Assembly: GCA_965153355.1 (NCBI GenBank)
Contig: OZ231127.1
Location: 31,930,001-31,994,000 of the forward strand
Direction: 5' to 3'
Source of the DNA: Flaccisagitta enflata
Taxonomy: Eukaryota > Chaetognatha > Sagittoidea > Aphragmophora
Length of the DNA stretch: 64,000 bases
The notes under the pieces are model-generated. The model was not told where the DNA came from and did not search any database. It was given only the letters and a program-made list of their open reading frames with translations. Within the stretch, counting starts at the first letter, position 1; every line of letters begins with the position of its first letter. Below are positions 14,558-27,376 of this stretch, one piece after another. Made by a program: the position numbers and the translations under genes.

Positions 14558-15340
14558 GGAATTATTGGGGAATCAATGGGGCAGGGAATAGATAGGGGTA
14601 GTCATTGTGATATTTGGTGCAGATGGGAAACGGGTTTGATAGTGAAGGTCATTGATAGATTGAGACTGGCTTGAGTTGCCATTAAATTTGCAAAAGCTTG
14701 TGATTCATTTTTTTGATTTATACTTTTTATTACGAATATTTTGGGTTTTTTTTTAATGATTTATGGTCAGCATCTTGTTTTTATCTTGTCTCATGAAAAT
14801 TGCTTAATAAAAACAGTCAGAGGGGTTTTGTCCCGGATGTGACGAAACAAAAATTATCACTCAAGCGTCCTCGATCGAGTGTCTGTATGCACACAGTTGT
14901 GCACATCAGTGTGTTGTCAATGTGGGCAGAAACGCCCTCAGTGAATGTCCGAATAGTTTACAGTCATAATTTACAAATAGGAACGACAGAGGACGCTTTA
15001 TTCTAAGTAGGACAAATTTCATTGAAAACGCACAAGTCCGTTTGGAGAACGGTACGAGCATTTTTACTCTACGAGCTAGTTAGCTTTGTTTACTTCCGGT
15101 TTCAGCCAGCCAGACAGGAAAAACTGTAATGATCAAAGACAATAAACATTTGGAATGACCTGGGGAGTCAGGTCGTCACAACATCCGGAGATGCAAAGAC
15201 GGCTGTCATAACTAGTCTTTCCACGCCCCTGGCAAAATGACACAATCAGGCAGTATGAGCGATTCGTTACGCGCGTGTCGGGCAGATAAGTAACGCGCGA
15301 TAACGATACATATCGTCGCGGAATGGGTGGCTGGGTCAAC

Positions 15341-15351
15341 ACAAACAACAA

Positions 15352-15412
<61 letters not shown>

Positions 15413-15425
15413 AACAACAACAACG

Positions 15426-15479
<54 letters not shown>

Positions 15480-15481
15480 GC

Positions 15482-15526
<45 letters not shown>
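15341..15526. repeat. (AAC)n with (GACAAC)n block
   Basis: A GACAAC hexamer block (15357-15412) is followed by pure (AAC)n. Confidence 0.97.
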
Positions 15527-15527
<1 letters not shown>

Positions 15528-15610
15528 TCTGTTACAGTTATAGTCCAGAGTTAACAACGTCAATAAAACAGCAACAACATTAACAGGAGCAGCCATGTCA
15601 ATTACCTAAA

Positions 15611-15736
15611 ACAAGGCCGGATACACAGCAATCCAGTCGCGGATGGTTAGGAATTCAAAAATGTGACGGACCGACCTACCGACCTACCGACCAACCGACA
15701 CGGCAAGGTGTAGAGTCGCGTGTCCGCGACTAAAAA
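15611..15736 (+). mobile_element. family A element, copy A3 (short)
   Basis: It starts ACAAGGCCGGATACACAGCA and has CAGTCGCGGATGG. It lacks most of the middle module, then shows (GACC)n-like CCGACCTACCGACC, GGTGTAGAGTCGCGTGTCCG and CGACTAAAAA. The terminal hairpin is GTCGCG-TGTC-CGCGAC. Confidence 0.8.
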
Positions 15737-15982
15737 TGGATAACGATGAGGGTACGAGATAAGACGAGACGAGATAAGAGGTCATTGGCCAGTTGAAAAA
15801 GAAAAGGAAAAAAAAACTCGATTTACGCACACATCTTAATTTATTGATCTACGAATTGAAAGTGAAAAGTCTTGTGTGACTTGTTTCTCCTTTCAGTTGA
15901 CCTCGACCTCATCGGAGGGATTTCGGCCGTGCACGTGTGTGACCTGGATGACATCTTTTCAATCAAAACCAAGTGAGCCGTG

Positions 15983-15984
<2 letters not shown>

Positions 15985-16069
<85 letters not shown>
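15985..16069. repeat. (GA)n microsatellite
   Basis: Pure (GA)n of about 84 bp; a second 35-bp tract lies at 16154-16188. Confidence 0.97.
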
Positions 16070-16071
<2 letters not shown>

Positions 16072-16150
16072 ACTGACTGACACAAGGTGGCAGATGATAG
16101 CTTCTGAAGAGGGGCATTTTGTTGTCATTCCAGATTTGAAGAAAGTGAGG

Positions 16151-16192
<42 letters not shown>

Positions 16193-16479
16193 ACGGACAA
16201 AAATACAAACAAATATAGCATCAAGATAAAAACAACACCAATAAGCGTCGATAAAGAGATGCGTTAGCGATGGATCGACGGACCGATCGACAAAAAAAGT
16301 AGGCTATAGTTATACACAGGTGATAGCGCGACTTATTATGCTTTCGCAAATAATTGGTCAGGAGCGATTACATAACAGGTCCGCGGCGGTATCAGAATGA
16401 TAGAATGATTTGGGAATGAGTCATTCGGTTTGAGATTGGAATTCGATTCGACGTTTGATTGATACTCGACGGAAAATTA

Positions 16480-16724
16480 ACAAGGCCGGATGCACGGCTA
16501 CCGTCGCGTGCTGGTAGGCGAAAGCAGTGAGAGAAAAAAAAAAGGAAACCATGCACTTGGGCAGGAACAGTATTGCAAAAGCCGCTCGTAAACGCCAAAA
16601 AAACAAAACAAAAAACAAAAAAAGTAAAGTTTGACAGATAGAGGGACCGACAGATGGACGGACGGACGGTCGGACGGATGGACGACCGAAGCGGGTTGTG
16701 ATGTCGCGTGCACGCGACTAAAAA
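16480..16724 (+). mobile_element. family A element, copy A4 (near full length)
   Basis: It starts ACAAGGCCGGATGCACGGCT, with ACCGTCGCGTGC, CACTTGGGCAGGAACAGTAT, TGCAAAAGCCGCTCGTAAAC, an A-rich stretch and AAAGTAAAGTTTGACAG. The GACC/GACG tract spans 16643-16688, and the end is the perfect palindrome GTCGCGTGCACGCGAC plus TAAAAA. At 245 bp it is the best template for the family. Confidence 0.85.
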
Positions 16725-17171
16725 GAGCAAGGAATCATGGTGAGGAAATTAAGAGTAAGTGCGAATAAGAAAAATGAAGCGTACAATACCGAGAAAATAA
16801 TATTCTTTGCCTGTTACTTCAACCATCCGTCCATTTACTGGCAGTAACAAAGAGAATTTCTTGACTCTCTTCATTGCTGATTGAAGTAAACATTTTAACG
16901 TCTTGTTGCTTGATACCAATAAACCTGATTTTCAATACGTATTCCCGGGTATCTTTAAGAGCGTGTGTTCGTCCGTCTGTGGGTCCAAACGTCTCCAAAG
17001 GTCTTGCCCACTTAACGTCAATCTCCCAGTCCCACTCTCTTCAACCCTGCCCGTGTATCTTCCTTCTTTCTCATTTCACATGCTCCTTCTCCCCCAGCTT
17101 CGACTCCTACGACCTTTTTTTTATATTTTCCTACTCATACTGACTTCCATTTTCCATTTTCCAGTAAAAAT

Positions 17172-17351
<180 letters not shown>

Positions 17352-17442
17352 TTTCTGTCTCTGCATGTCTCATTCGTTGTTGATCTGTCAGTCTTCCTTC
17401 GCACGCGACTCTATCATAGCCTGAGAGGTAGTTTTGTTTAAC

Positions 17443-17653
<211 letters not shown>

Positions 17654-18180
17654 TCACCCCATGTTTCTGTGTTTCTCTGATAGTCTCTCTGTCTCACACA
17701 CTCTCTCTCCCTCTCTCTCTCTCTCTTTTTCTCTTTCTCTCACTCGTCACCTTCATGAATAATGCAGAGTTAGAGTTGTAAAATGGTTACAAAAGATCCG
17801 ACCTTCCGCCGTTCCTTCTCTCGCCACTCGTACGCCCCTGGTGACGAAGAAGGCAAAGGGAACCCGGGAGCCAATGACAAAAGAGCAGCCGGAGAATCGT
17901 TAGAAAGGTTGGCCAATCGGAAGCCGCCGATAAAGACTTTGCCCCCGACAGGCACCTTGTGAAACGCGAACGCCGGCAGACGACGACGTCAACGACGCCA
18001 ACCTCTCCTGGGCTCGATATGTGTGTGTGTGTGGGAGAGTGTGTGTGGGGGTGGGGGGTTGGGTGGAAGGATGGAAAGAAAAATAAACAGGAGGAAGGAA
18101 GAGGGAAAGAGAGTTATGAGAAAGGGGTGGTATCGGTAGAGATCGAGAAGCATGAAAACTGGGGAAGGAGGTGGGGAAAA

Positions 18181-18367
18181 ACAACGATGCTTGGCTACCA
18201 CAGCTCAGTCGCATGCGGGTGGGCAGGGGCCGCATTTGAGGTCACTAGAGCAATTTGGGTAGGAGCATTGCAATGAGGCCAAAGACCGAAAAAACTATAA
18301 AAAAAGTATTGGCCAACCGACTGACTAACCGACCGACCGACGGGGTGCAGAGTCGCGTCGCAAAAAA
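18181..18367 (+). mobile_element. family A element, copy A5 (3' hairpin damaged)
   Basis: GGCTACCACAGCTCAGTCGC, ATGCGGGTGGGCAGGGGCCG, TGAGGTCACTAGAGCAATTT and GGGTAGGAGCATTGCAATGA are followed by AACCGACCGACCGACGGGGT and AGAGTCGCGTCGCAAAAAAG. The second hairpin arm is deleted. The middle module matches A1 closely. Confidence 0.75.
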
Positions 18368-19020
18368 GAGGGAGGGGAAAAGGAACGTGAGAAGTAGTAT
18401 CAGTGGTTGTCAAACACGTAATGAAAATAATTCTGATAACGACGAATCGTGTTATAAGGAACACGGGTATAACGCATTTGACATTCTATTTAGATGTAAC
18501 GTGAAAGCGCGTGAGGTTACTACAAGGAAATGAGGGGGTGGAGGGGGGCTGAAATCGGGATCAAAAAGGGGGGGCGGGGGGTGTTCAGATGCAGAGTAAG
18601 TGGGTACATGGAGAAGGAAGAGGATATAAACAGAAGAGAATGAAGAGGAAGAGACTCTGGGTCGAAGATCTCGTCGTGATATTTTGAGAGTTGACAAGCT
18701 GAAAACGAAATGGAGTTTATTTCCGTTGAAAATGGTTAGTGTAAGTTTATGCCGGTTGAGAATGGGAAAAGTGTTTGTGTTAGTCGAGAAGGAAGGGGAG
18801 CGTGTGTCAGTTGAGGACAAAATGAAATTAACAGAAGTGATGCCGAAGTAGTCTTTATGACAGTGGAGGACGAATTGGTTAGGAGGAAATGTCGGTTAGA
18901 GATGAAATAGAGTTCATATCAGTTGAGGATGGAATCGAGTAAAAACAGCTTAATTCTGAAATTGTGCTGTTGAAGTTGAAGATTTATAGACTTTATGCCA
19001 GTTGGGAACAAGGAGATTGT
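18368..19020. other. unique sequence, no gene seen
   Basis: G-rich stretches at 18535-18590; otherwise complex sequence without a supported exon or RNA. Confidence 0.5.
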
Positions 19021-19025
19021 ATCTA

Positions 19026-19195
19026 TTTTTAGTCGCGGACACGCGACTCTACAACTTGCCGCGTCGGTCCGTCCATCTGTCCATCTGTCCGTCTGTCTGT
19101 CGGTCCGTCAGCACCATTCTTGAAATGCGAGCAGTTTTTGCATTACTGCCCCTGCCCAACTTCTCGCGACTGTCCTATCGTGTATCCGGAGTTGT
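19026..19195 (-). mobile_element. family A element, copy A6
   Basis: Reverse orientation: TTTTTAGTCGCGGACACGCG, ACTCTACAAC, a GTCC/GTCT tract (19064-19110), TGCATTACTGCCCCTGCCCA, TCTCGCGACTGTCCTATCG, TGTATCCGGAGTTGT. The hairpin GTCGCG-GACA-CGCGAC is intact. Confidence 0.8.
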
Positions 19196-19748
19196 CTTTT
19201 CTTTTTAACTGATGGTGAAGGTTTTCCGGAAATTTCAATATTTAACAGCATAGCGTTTGTAATGGGTTAACAATGCTGATCCGCCAAATACAAACCCTCC
19301 TTTTCCCCTTCCTCGCCACCATGGGTACTCAAACCACCATGGGTTTTCAAACATTACGAGAAGCACTTATCTCTCGCATAGTAAGTGATCCAGTTACCAA
19401 GCTATAACGCCTGTTGAATGATTGTGGCATCCTACTACCTAGGAAATAGATATACAGACAACTAAAAATAAGCATCATCTTTGGAGAAAAAACGAAAAAA
19501 GCATTGATAACTAGATTAGTCCTATTTTGAAGAATTTCAAAAACCGGGGGATTGTTGCGCAATTTTTTTCAAATTTGGCTCTCCCTTTATTTTCCAAGAT
19601 GTACATATGGTGCTCGCAAATACAGCCGATTGCATTAGATGCAGTGAAGTCGCCCTGCCTCGGCCGCACGTTTAAGGCGAGATCAACTTAGTGCAATCGA
19701 CGTTATAATTCCGCGTCACTGACAAATTTTCGACGAATTTATGATGAC

Positions 19749-20191
19749 TACAGTACGATGGGAGCAATAAGAGCAGTAGAAAGAGGGCCCTCTATATTCT
19801 CACTGTTTAAAGGAAGAACCTAAAGCTTTGTTTTTTTTGAAAGCTGATAGTCTAAGGTATTGAGTGAACATAAAATTCCCAACCAAGTGATTCATTACAA
19901 AACCGCTAATTTATTTCATCAAATTGCATGTGGCGCGATAGCTAAGTTGATAAAGTGATGAACTTGATAAAGTTAATTTCTCCGGCTTCAGTGTCACAGG
20001 TTCAAATCCCGAGTGGTGCTGCACTTTTTTTCTTTTTGGTCAACAGTTAGAGCTAGAGGAATAAAACTATATTCACTCAAAGCTCTTGCTCATCAGCTTT
20101 CAGAAAAACCATAATTGAAGCTACTTCATTAGAATAGTAAAGCAGGAAATGACCCTCCATCTGAGGTTCTCATTGCTCCTATGGTACTGTA
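19749..20191. mobile_element. inverted-repeat element enclosing a tRNA-like sequence
   Basis: Ends match as inverted repeats: TACAGTACGATGGGAGCAAT on the left, with the complement of TACAGTACCATAGGAGCAAT on the right. Similarity continues inward (TGAAAGCTGAT on the left against ATCAGCTTTCA on the right; ATTGAGTGAACATA against ATATTCACTCAA). Arms are therefore roughly 180 bp and imperfect. The centre is the tRNA-like segment 19930-20023. The TACAGT start with a possible TA site is compatible with a Tc1/mariner-type MITE. No protein is encoded. Confidence 0.65.
19930..20023 (+). tRNA. tRNA-like sequence (tRNA pseudogene or SINE head)
   Basis: It has an A-box-like TAGCTAAGTTGATAAAG near the start and a B box GGTTCAAATCC at 19999-20009. 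A run of T with one C (20024-20036) follows and would stop RNA polymerase III. The 5' GTGGCGCG and 3' TGGTGCTGC cannot form a clean seven-pair acceptor stem by eye, and the space between boxes is long. I therefore do not call a functional tRNA or an anticodon. It sits in the middle of an inverted-repeat element. Confidence 0.45.
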
Positions 20192-20481
20192 GTAATTTTC
20201 AAATTCCTAGAATTCGCAACGTTTGTAATTAGATTGTTTTCTTTTCAATATGCAAAGTGTTCCATTTACCTTTTTTCCCCCGTAAAATAACAATATATTG
20301 ATCCGAATCTTTAATCTTAATTGATTGAAGTTAAAGTGTTTGCCATTTAGATACATGGTTATCTCAGGGCTGCATTATGCAAATCAATCTGACATTGCCT
20401 CAGTTGCTACCGAACTCACTAGTTTTTAATCCTATGTTCTTTTACTTCAGAAAGCTGTATACACTTCTTCCCCCCCCCCCC

Positions 20482-20755
<274 letters not shown>

Positions 20756-20799
20756 CGATATTGTATCTTCAAGTCATTTTTTTTTCTGATGCGACTCAT

Positions 20800-21540
20800 T
20801 TCTTTTCGAACAGTGCCGTTCCCGAGTTAACACCCTCGTCATCACCTTCCTTTTTCTCTTAACCACTTTCCTTCAATTTCATGGAAACAACATATTCTCC
20901 CAATCCCCCTTCCTCCGATTCCACTTCCCATTTCCCCGTGTTCCATGCTTACACCTGATTTTCCCTCCTGCTCTTCATCCCTCTTCCCCTTCTCCCCCTG
21001 CATCCTCCCGACCACCCTTCCCCTTTCCCCCTGTTCCATGCTAACACCTGATTCTTACTCCCCCTCCTTATACCCCTTTCTTCCTCCTCCTTATGCTCCT
21101 TCTTTTTCGCGCTCTTCATCCTGCCGACCCTCCCTTCGCCTTTCCCCCTAATCAATGCTAACTCCTGATTTTTCCTCCCCCTCCTGTTCCCTCCTCCATT
21201 CTCCCTCTTTCTCCCTCTTCATCCTTCCTCCCCCTCCTTAAACCCCCTTCCCTTTCCCCCTCCACCTGCTATTCCCTTTCATACTGCCAATCCCACCTCC
21301 CACCAATTCCCCTATTTTATCCTACCTCCTGCGTCTCACTTTCCTTCTCCTGCAACCTCCTCAATCGCGTTGACTCCGTCGATTTGGTCTCTCTCTCTTT
21401 CTCCTCGATCTGGTTGAACGTTGGAAAGTCATCAACGTTGGTAACCTGCGTTTCTCTTTCGCGCTGACGAAGAAATCTGTCGCCTTTTCCGCTTCCGCTT
21501 CTGCTTCCAATGTGAAGAAGGAACAAGTTTGACGAGCCAA
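20800..21540. repeat. pyrimidine-rich degenerate minisatellite
   Basis: Repeated phrases such as TGCTAACACCTGATT, CCATGCTTACACCTGATT and CCTCCCCCTCCT recur four times at irregular spacing of 85-120 bp (20945, 21038, 21157 and neighbours), marking a diverged tandem repeat. No gene seen. Confidence 0.5.
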
Positions 21541-22070
21541 AGGTGCGTCTCGTTCACGAAGAAAACGGCGTGAGGGTTGGACTCCTGAACGAAGTTCCTT
21601 CGCCTCTTGACCATTGTCGAGCGCGCAAGTATCTATATTTCGCTATGTTGGCCGTTCTTCCGCCGGTCGGTCGGTCGGTCGGTCGGTCGGTCGGTCGGTT
21701 TCATGTTTTGTGGCCACGCGACTATCAGGGATGTCCAAGCATCCTAGTGTTGTGCGTCTCTCAGAATCTAGACCTGACAAAAAGTACACAATTTTGGCAA
21801 CTTTTACAGACGTTAAAGCGAAATTTTGAACAAGTACCCTTCAGAAAGACCTCAAAGTAGGGTTCGAGGATGAACTTTAAAAAAAAGAACCTAGCATTCC
21901 TATCATTCACTCTTCTTTTTTTGATCGTCATCATTACAGTCGTCTCCAACATCATCATTTTCATCAGCTTTCTCATCCTCATCATTGTCATCCTAACTTC
22001 TTTTTCTTTCCTCTTTCTGCTTTTCCTTCTTTTTTCCCCATCGTCCTTTTCTTCATTGTCATTATTTTCG

Positions 22071-22074
<4 letters not shown>

Positions 22075-22162
<88 letters not shown>
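22075..22162. repeat. (TC)n microsatellite
   Basis: Pure tract of about 88 bp. The following GTCATCGTCGTCG-rich 22370-22475 is a degenerate trinucleotide stretch. Confidence 0.97.
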
Positions 22163-22165
<3 letters not shown>

Positions 22166-22584
22166 CGGTGTCGTGCGGCGTTCGTGCGCTCACGTATGAG
22201 GCAAGGTGAAGGGAGGACCATCAGTATCATCAACGTTAGAAGAAAGTCTAATCATCCAAAACCAAGAGGTAATTGTGACTCGAAATGGTTGGGAAGGTTG
22301 GCGGTGCCAACGATGCGGTTTCTGCTACGACAACGACGATCTCAACTTAGGTACCTACGCACCCATTCGAGGTAACGGCGTCGACGTGGTTGTCGTCGGT
22401 GTCATCGTTATCGTAGACGTCGTCGTCTCCGTCATCGTCGTCGTCATCGACGTCATCGTTGTTGTCATTTTAATGATAGTCTTAGGGCGTCGTTACAATC
22501 GAGGGTGAAGGTGTAACCGCGTGAGAAATGACCCAAGTTTTGATAGTGATTGTGCTTTGAGACAATGGTATGAGCGAATCAAAG

Positions 22585-22694
<110 letters not shown>

Positions 22695-23056
22695 CACCGC
22701 TAATGATTCTCTTGCCATTGCGTCTTTCGTGAATCTCTTCCAAAGGTCCGTTAAATCGCCATTTGTATCATCACTGTCGAAGCCATACATTTGCCACTGT
22801 CGCCGCACAGGCACTCACGTTTGTATCGTCGTCCGTGGATGCCGTCGCTCGTTCCCTCGCCATTGCTGCTTGCACTTGCTTTTCCCAATAGTAAACTCTT
22901 GCCTACGCCACCGTCTAAGTGGTGCTCGATCTTCTATTTTAATTGTCGCTGTATTTGTTAACAGCACAGTGGTTGATGACGCAATCGCGAATGTACCTAC
23001 TTCAATACGATCCACAAGAAAACCACTCAACTTTCCGCGCAAGTTCCCTGTCATCC

Positions 23057-23057
<1 letters not shown>

Positions 23058-23137
<80 letters not shown>

Positions 23138-23166
23138 GAAACAACAACAACAACAACAACAACAAG
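23058..23166. repeat. (AAC)n microsatellite
   Basis: About 36 units with one GAAACAAC break at 23137. Confidence 0.97.
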
Positions 23167-23577
23167 GCTGACGACGATGGCGACGACAATCGTTGCATTG
23201 CCGCAAGAACTGACATTCATGTAGGCATCATAGTATTCCTCTGTGCGTTGTTACTTTCTGTTGATCTAATCTGCGGATTAGACATCTAACCGTTTGAGCC
23301 AATGAAAAAATGAGTGTTGGTTTGATGAGGAATTTCTCGTGGTCATTTGTTTGTTCCGATCGAAATCATCCGATTTCACGATCTCCATGCGACCTTTATA
23401 ACGTCGGTAGTTAGGAGGAACATATCACCGAAACAAAAGATCAACAACAAATACATTTCTTTAAGATGCACGCGACTCTTTAACTGTTTAAGTAGAACCC
23501 GCTATGTTGGTTGGTCAAAAGCGATTGCTTCATTACTGTTTTACACATTTGAGTCTCAAATTTAATAAAAGAGTGCA

Positions 23578-23752
23578 TGCAGTAACACCCCCGCTTTAAC
23601 GGAAATCCACCTATAACGGCTATGAAATGTAAGTCCCTTCTGCCCATTTATTTTTATTTTCTATGTTGACAATAATGAAAGTTTGCATATACTATATACC
23701 ATATGAAATTTATAAGTCCCTTGACATTCGTTATTTTGGGGTTCAACTGTAT
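23578..23752. mobile_element. possible pogo/Tigger-like MITE
   Basis: The right end reads, in complement, CAGTTGAACCCCAAAATAAC, the sort of end seen in pogo/Tigger elements. The left end is CAGTAACACCCCCGCTTTAA followed by CGG. The ends agree at roughly 60% of positions, so this is an old or chimeric copy. A TAAGTCCC motif occurs near both ends. A single similar end, AGTTGAACCCCGCCATAACA, occurs at 50127. Confidence 0.4.
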
Positions 23753-24383
23753 GTTTTTTTTTGGCGTGACCTCTTTCAAGATCGTTGCCTGCTCTGCATA
23801 ATTTTGCTCAGTCCCTCGGCATGTGCTCTAGTGAAGCTCAACAGCAGCTTAATTCAAAAGCTTTTTCAAGCCCAATGATTGGTTTATATTCACACATAAA
23901 GTGTAGCAGTACAATTGTGAGGTAACAACGGCGAGAATAAACTTCAATAAGCATTTTTCTAAATATACATTTACCAAGATCAGAATTTGGGTTGACTGTT
24001 GAGTTCTGTTGGTGCGAAAACCTACAACTTAGCACGCCTCATAAGGTGTCTTTCCATTCAAACCTCCCATCCTTTCTCCTCGCATTCCCATTCTTCCTTG
24101 TCACCAAGCCACAATCGTCTTAATATCATGGCCTCCTTAATTTCCTTTCTCATCCATCTCTTTTTTTTTACCTTCCAAGCGCACCTTTCGTTCACGTGAA
24201 TACCATTACCATCTTCACTTCAACAACTCTCTCTGTCTCTGTCTTCATCGGGAAAGGTCTCTGCCATGGTGCTCTCTCTCTCTGTCACTCTTAGCTCTCT
24301 TCTGTCTCTTTTTCTATCGGAAAGCTGACTTTCTGCCTCTTTATCTGTTTGTCTGTCCATGTGTCGTTTTTCGTTCTGTCCGT

Positions 24384-24387
<4 letters not shown>

Positions 24388-24474
<87 letters not shown>
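24388..24474. repeat. (TC)n microsatellite
   Basis: Pure tract of about 86 bp. 23753-24387 contains no supported gene. Confidence 0.97.
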
Positions 24475-24478
<4 letters not shown>

Positions 24479-24862
24479 CACCTTGAGTCATGTCGACAAC
24501 TGATTATATTTCATACATATTAGACAGAGAGTCGGGTTTCCCATGATGCTCCTTTGAACTTTTTCCGTTTGAAAACATTTCACTCGCGTACTCGCCATAA
24601 TCTGTGTCTCCATCCTCCTCTTAACCTTCTGCTTTTCTAATTCCCCATTCATACAAATATAACCCTTTGCGCTGGTGGTAGGCCATTTTTCTTCTTTTTT
24701 TTTGGGGGGGGGGGGGGAGGGTGGGAAGGGGGGAGGAGGTTGGATTCCATGTGAAAGGGCGACAGGAAAACTGGAAGCGGGAGGGGAGCGGTTGGGCTAA
24801 GAGGTTGTCTTGCATCCTCGCCTTTCTCTTCATTCTTTTTTTTTTTCGGTGTCGCCCGTTTT

Positions 24863-25212
<350 letters not shown>

Positions 25213-25664
25213 GTTACGCTTATTTTCTGAGTGTCCTACGATTTCTCCAGCGATTTATCCGTTTGATTCACATCCACCATTTCGTTACTCCATCATCCCT
25301 GTGGATTCTCTGAAAGACCTCATATGGGTCATAATGACTCATATCTGTTCTTTTTTACCAAAATTTGATATCTAGATTTTGTCAAGTACTCAAGTTGGTA
25401 GTAAGATCTTGATTAAGATACTGTACCTTGGTGACGAGGGTCCAATGCACCAAAGCATCAAGTAAAATCTCACAGGAGCGGCTAGCTGGGTTTGACTGCT
25501 ATCAGAGCCTTCATGTAATTCATTATCAATGAGTGGCAAAACTGCTAATATTCCTGAAAAGAAAAAAAAACATTTCTTCTTGGATACTTCTTTACATGTC
25601 GTGCCTCATCCAATTTTCTTGTCTGAGTTCATCACTCTCTTCACATTGGGTATATGCGCTCGCA

Positions 25665-25875
25665 TACATGCACGCACGTTCCAATATGCGGTCGCAACTC
25701 GCAAATTTGCAAACATACAAGCACGCACGTTCCAACATGCGGTCGCAAATTTGCTTGTATACATGCACGCACGTTCCAACATGCGGTCGCAAATTTGCTA
25801 CCATGCAAGCACGCACGTTCCAACATGCGCGCGCATATTTGCTAACATACAAGCACGCACGTTCCAACATGCGGC
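25665..25875. repeat. 44-bp minisatellite, five units
   Basis: The motif CACGCACGTTCCAACATGCG recurs at 25671, 25722, 25766, 25810 and 25854. Four intervals are 51, 44, 44 and 44 bp. Each unit ends with TCGCAAATTTGC. As 44 is not a multiple of three, the reading frame rotates, and the HARSNMRSQ-like peptide seen in several frames is not a protein repeat. Confidence 0.9.
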
Positions 25876-25977
25876 CGCTTCATTCGGGAGCTTCGATGAG
25901 CTTCTGGAGGAGCGTCTTTATTTCCTCATCCTTTCAATATCCAATCCATTCCTCTCAACTAGTATCCCTACCCGACT

Positions 25978-26158
<181 letters not shown>

Positions 26159-26419
26159 TCACTCATTCTTCCCATTCTTCATCTCTCCCTCTTTTTCATC
26201 ACCACCCAATTCTCTTTTTTTCTGCTACTTTGCTACTTTCTCCCTCTCTTCATCGTCTGTTGCATTGACTAATTACTGCCGCAGCCCACGACCCACGTGA
26301 CCCCGACGCCTCAGAGGCGGTGGCAGCGGCGACGACGGAGACGCCGGGGGGAGGAGCACGCAGCAGCCCGAGAGAGGAAAAGAAAGAACTGGAAAGAAAG
26401 AAAAAAGAAGATGAAAGAA

Positions 26420-26839
<420 letters not shown>

Positions 26840-26846
26840 AATTTAA

Positions 26847-27376
26847 ACAAGGTCAACAAACCTTAGTCGCGTGGTAATAAGGGTAATAAGGGTAATAAAG
26901 GTAATAAAGGTAATTAAGGTAATTAAGGTAATTAAGGTAATTAAGGTAATTAGGGAAATAAAGATAATGAAGATAACTAAGTACCTATATCTTCCTATAA
27001 TTACCCACATTTACCTTCAACTACCTGTAAATACCTATAATTACCTGCAATTACATTAAATTACCATAAATTATCTATAATCACCTATAATTACCCATTA
27101 TTTCCTCTATTTCCTACATTTACCTCAATTTATAGTCCGAGACAACTTTTCTGACTTAAATGATACAGATTACTAAAATACCTATATTTATCTATAACTA
27201 CTTGATATTACCTGAAATTACCTATAATTACCAAATATTACCTATAATTACCTTTAATGACCTTCAATAACCTTTAAAACGACTATAAAGCCTATGTTTC
27301 AAAAAAGTTACGGACCGACCGACCGACCGACCGACCGACATAGCGGCTTCTAGAGTCGCGTTCACGCGACTAAAAA
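26847..27376 (+). mobile_element. family A element with GGTAAT core, copy A8
   Basis: The family A start is present (ACAAGGTCAACAAACC, TTAGTCGCGTGG). So is the family A end: (GACC)n at 27313-27340, then TAGAGTCGCGTTCACGCGAC and TAAAAA. In place of the usual middle lies about 400 bp of GGTAAT(A/T)A(A/G) units (26874-26960), then units of the inverted sense, TTACCTATAATTACC (26980-27275). The element is thus an inverted tandem array bounded by family A ends. Confidence 0.75.

Noticed and set aside
19930-20023. A functional tRNA gene
   Set aside because: No clean acceptor stem or anticodon arm by eye, and it lies inside an inverted-repeat element.
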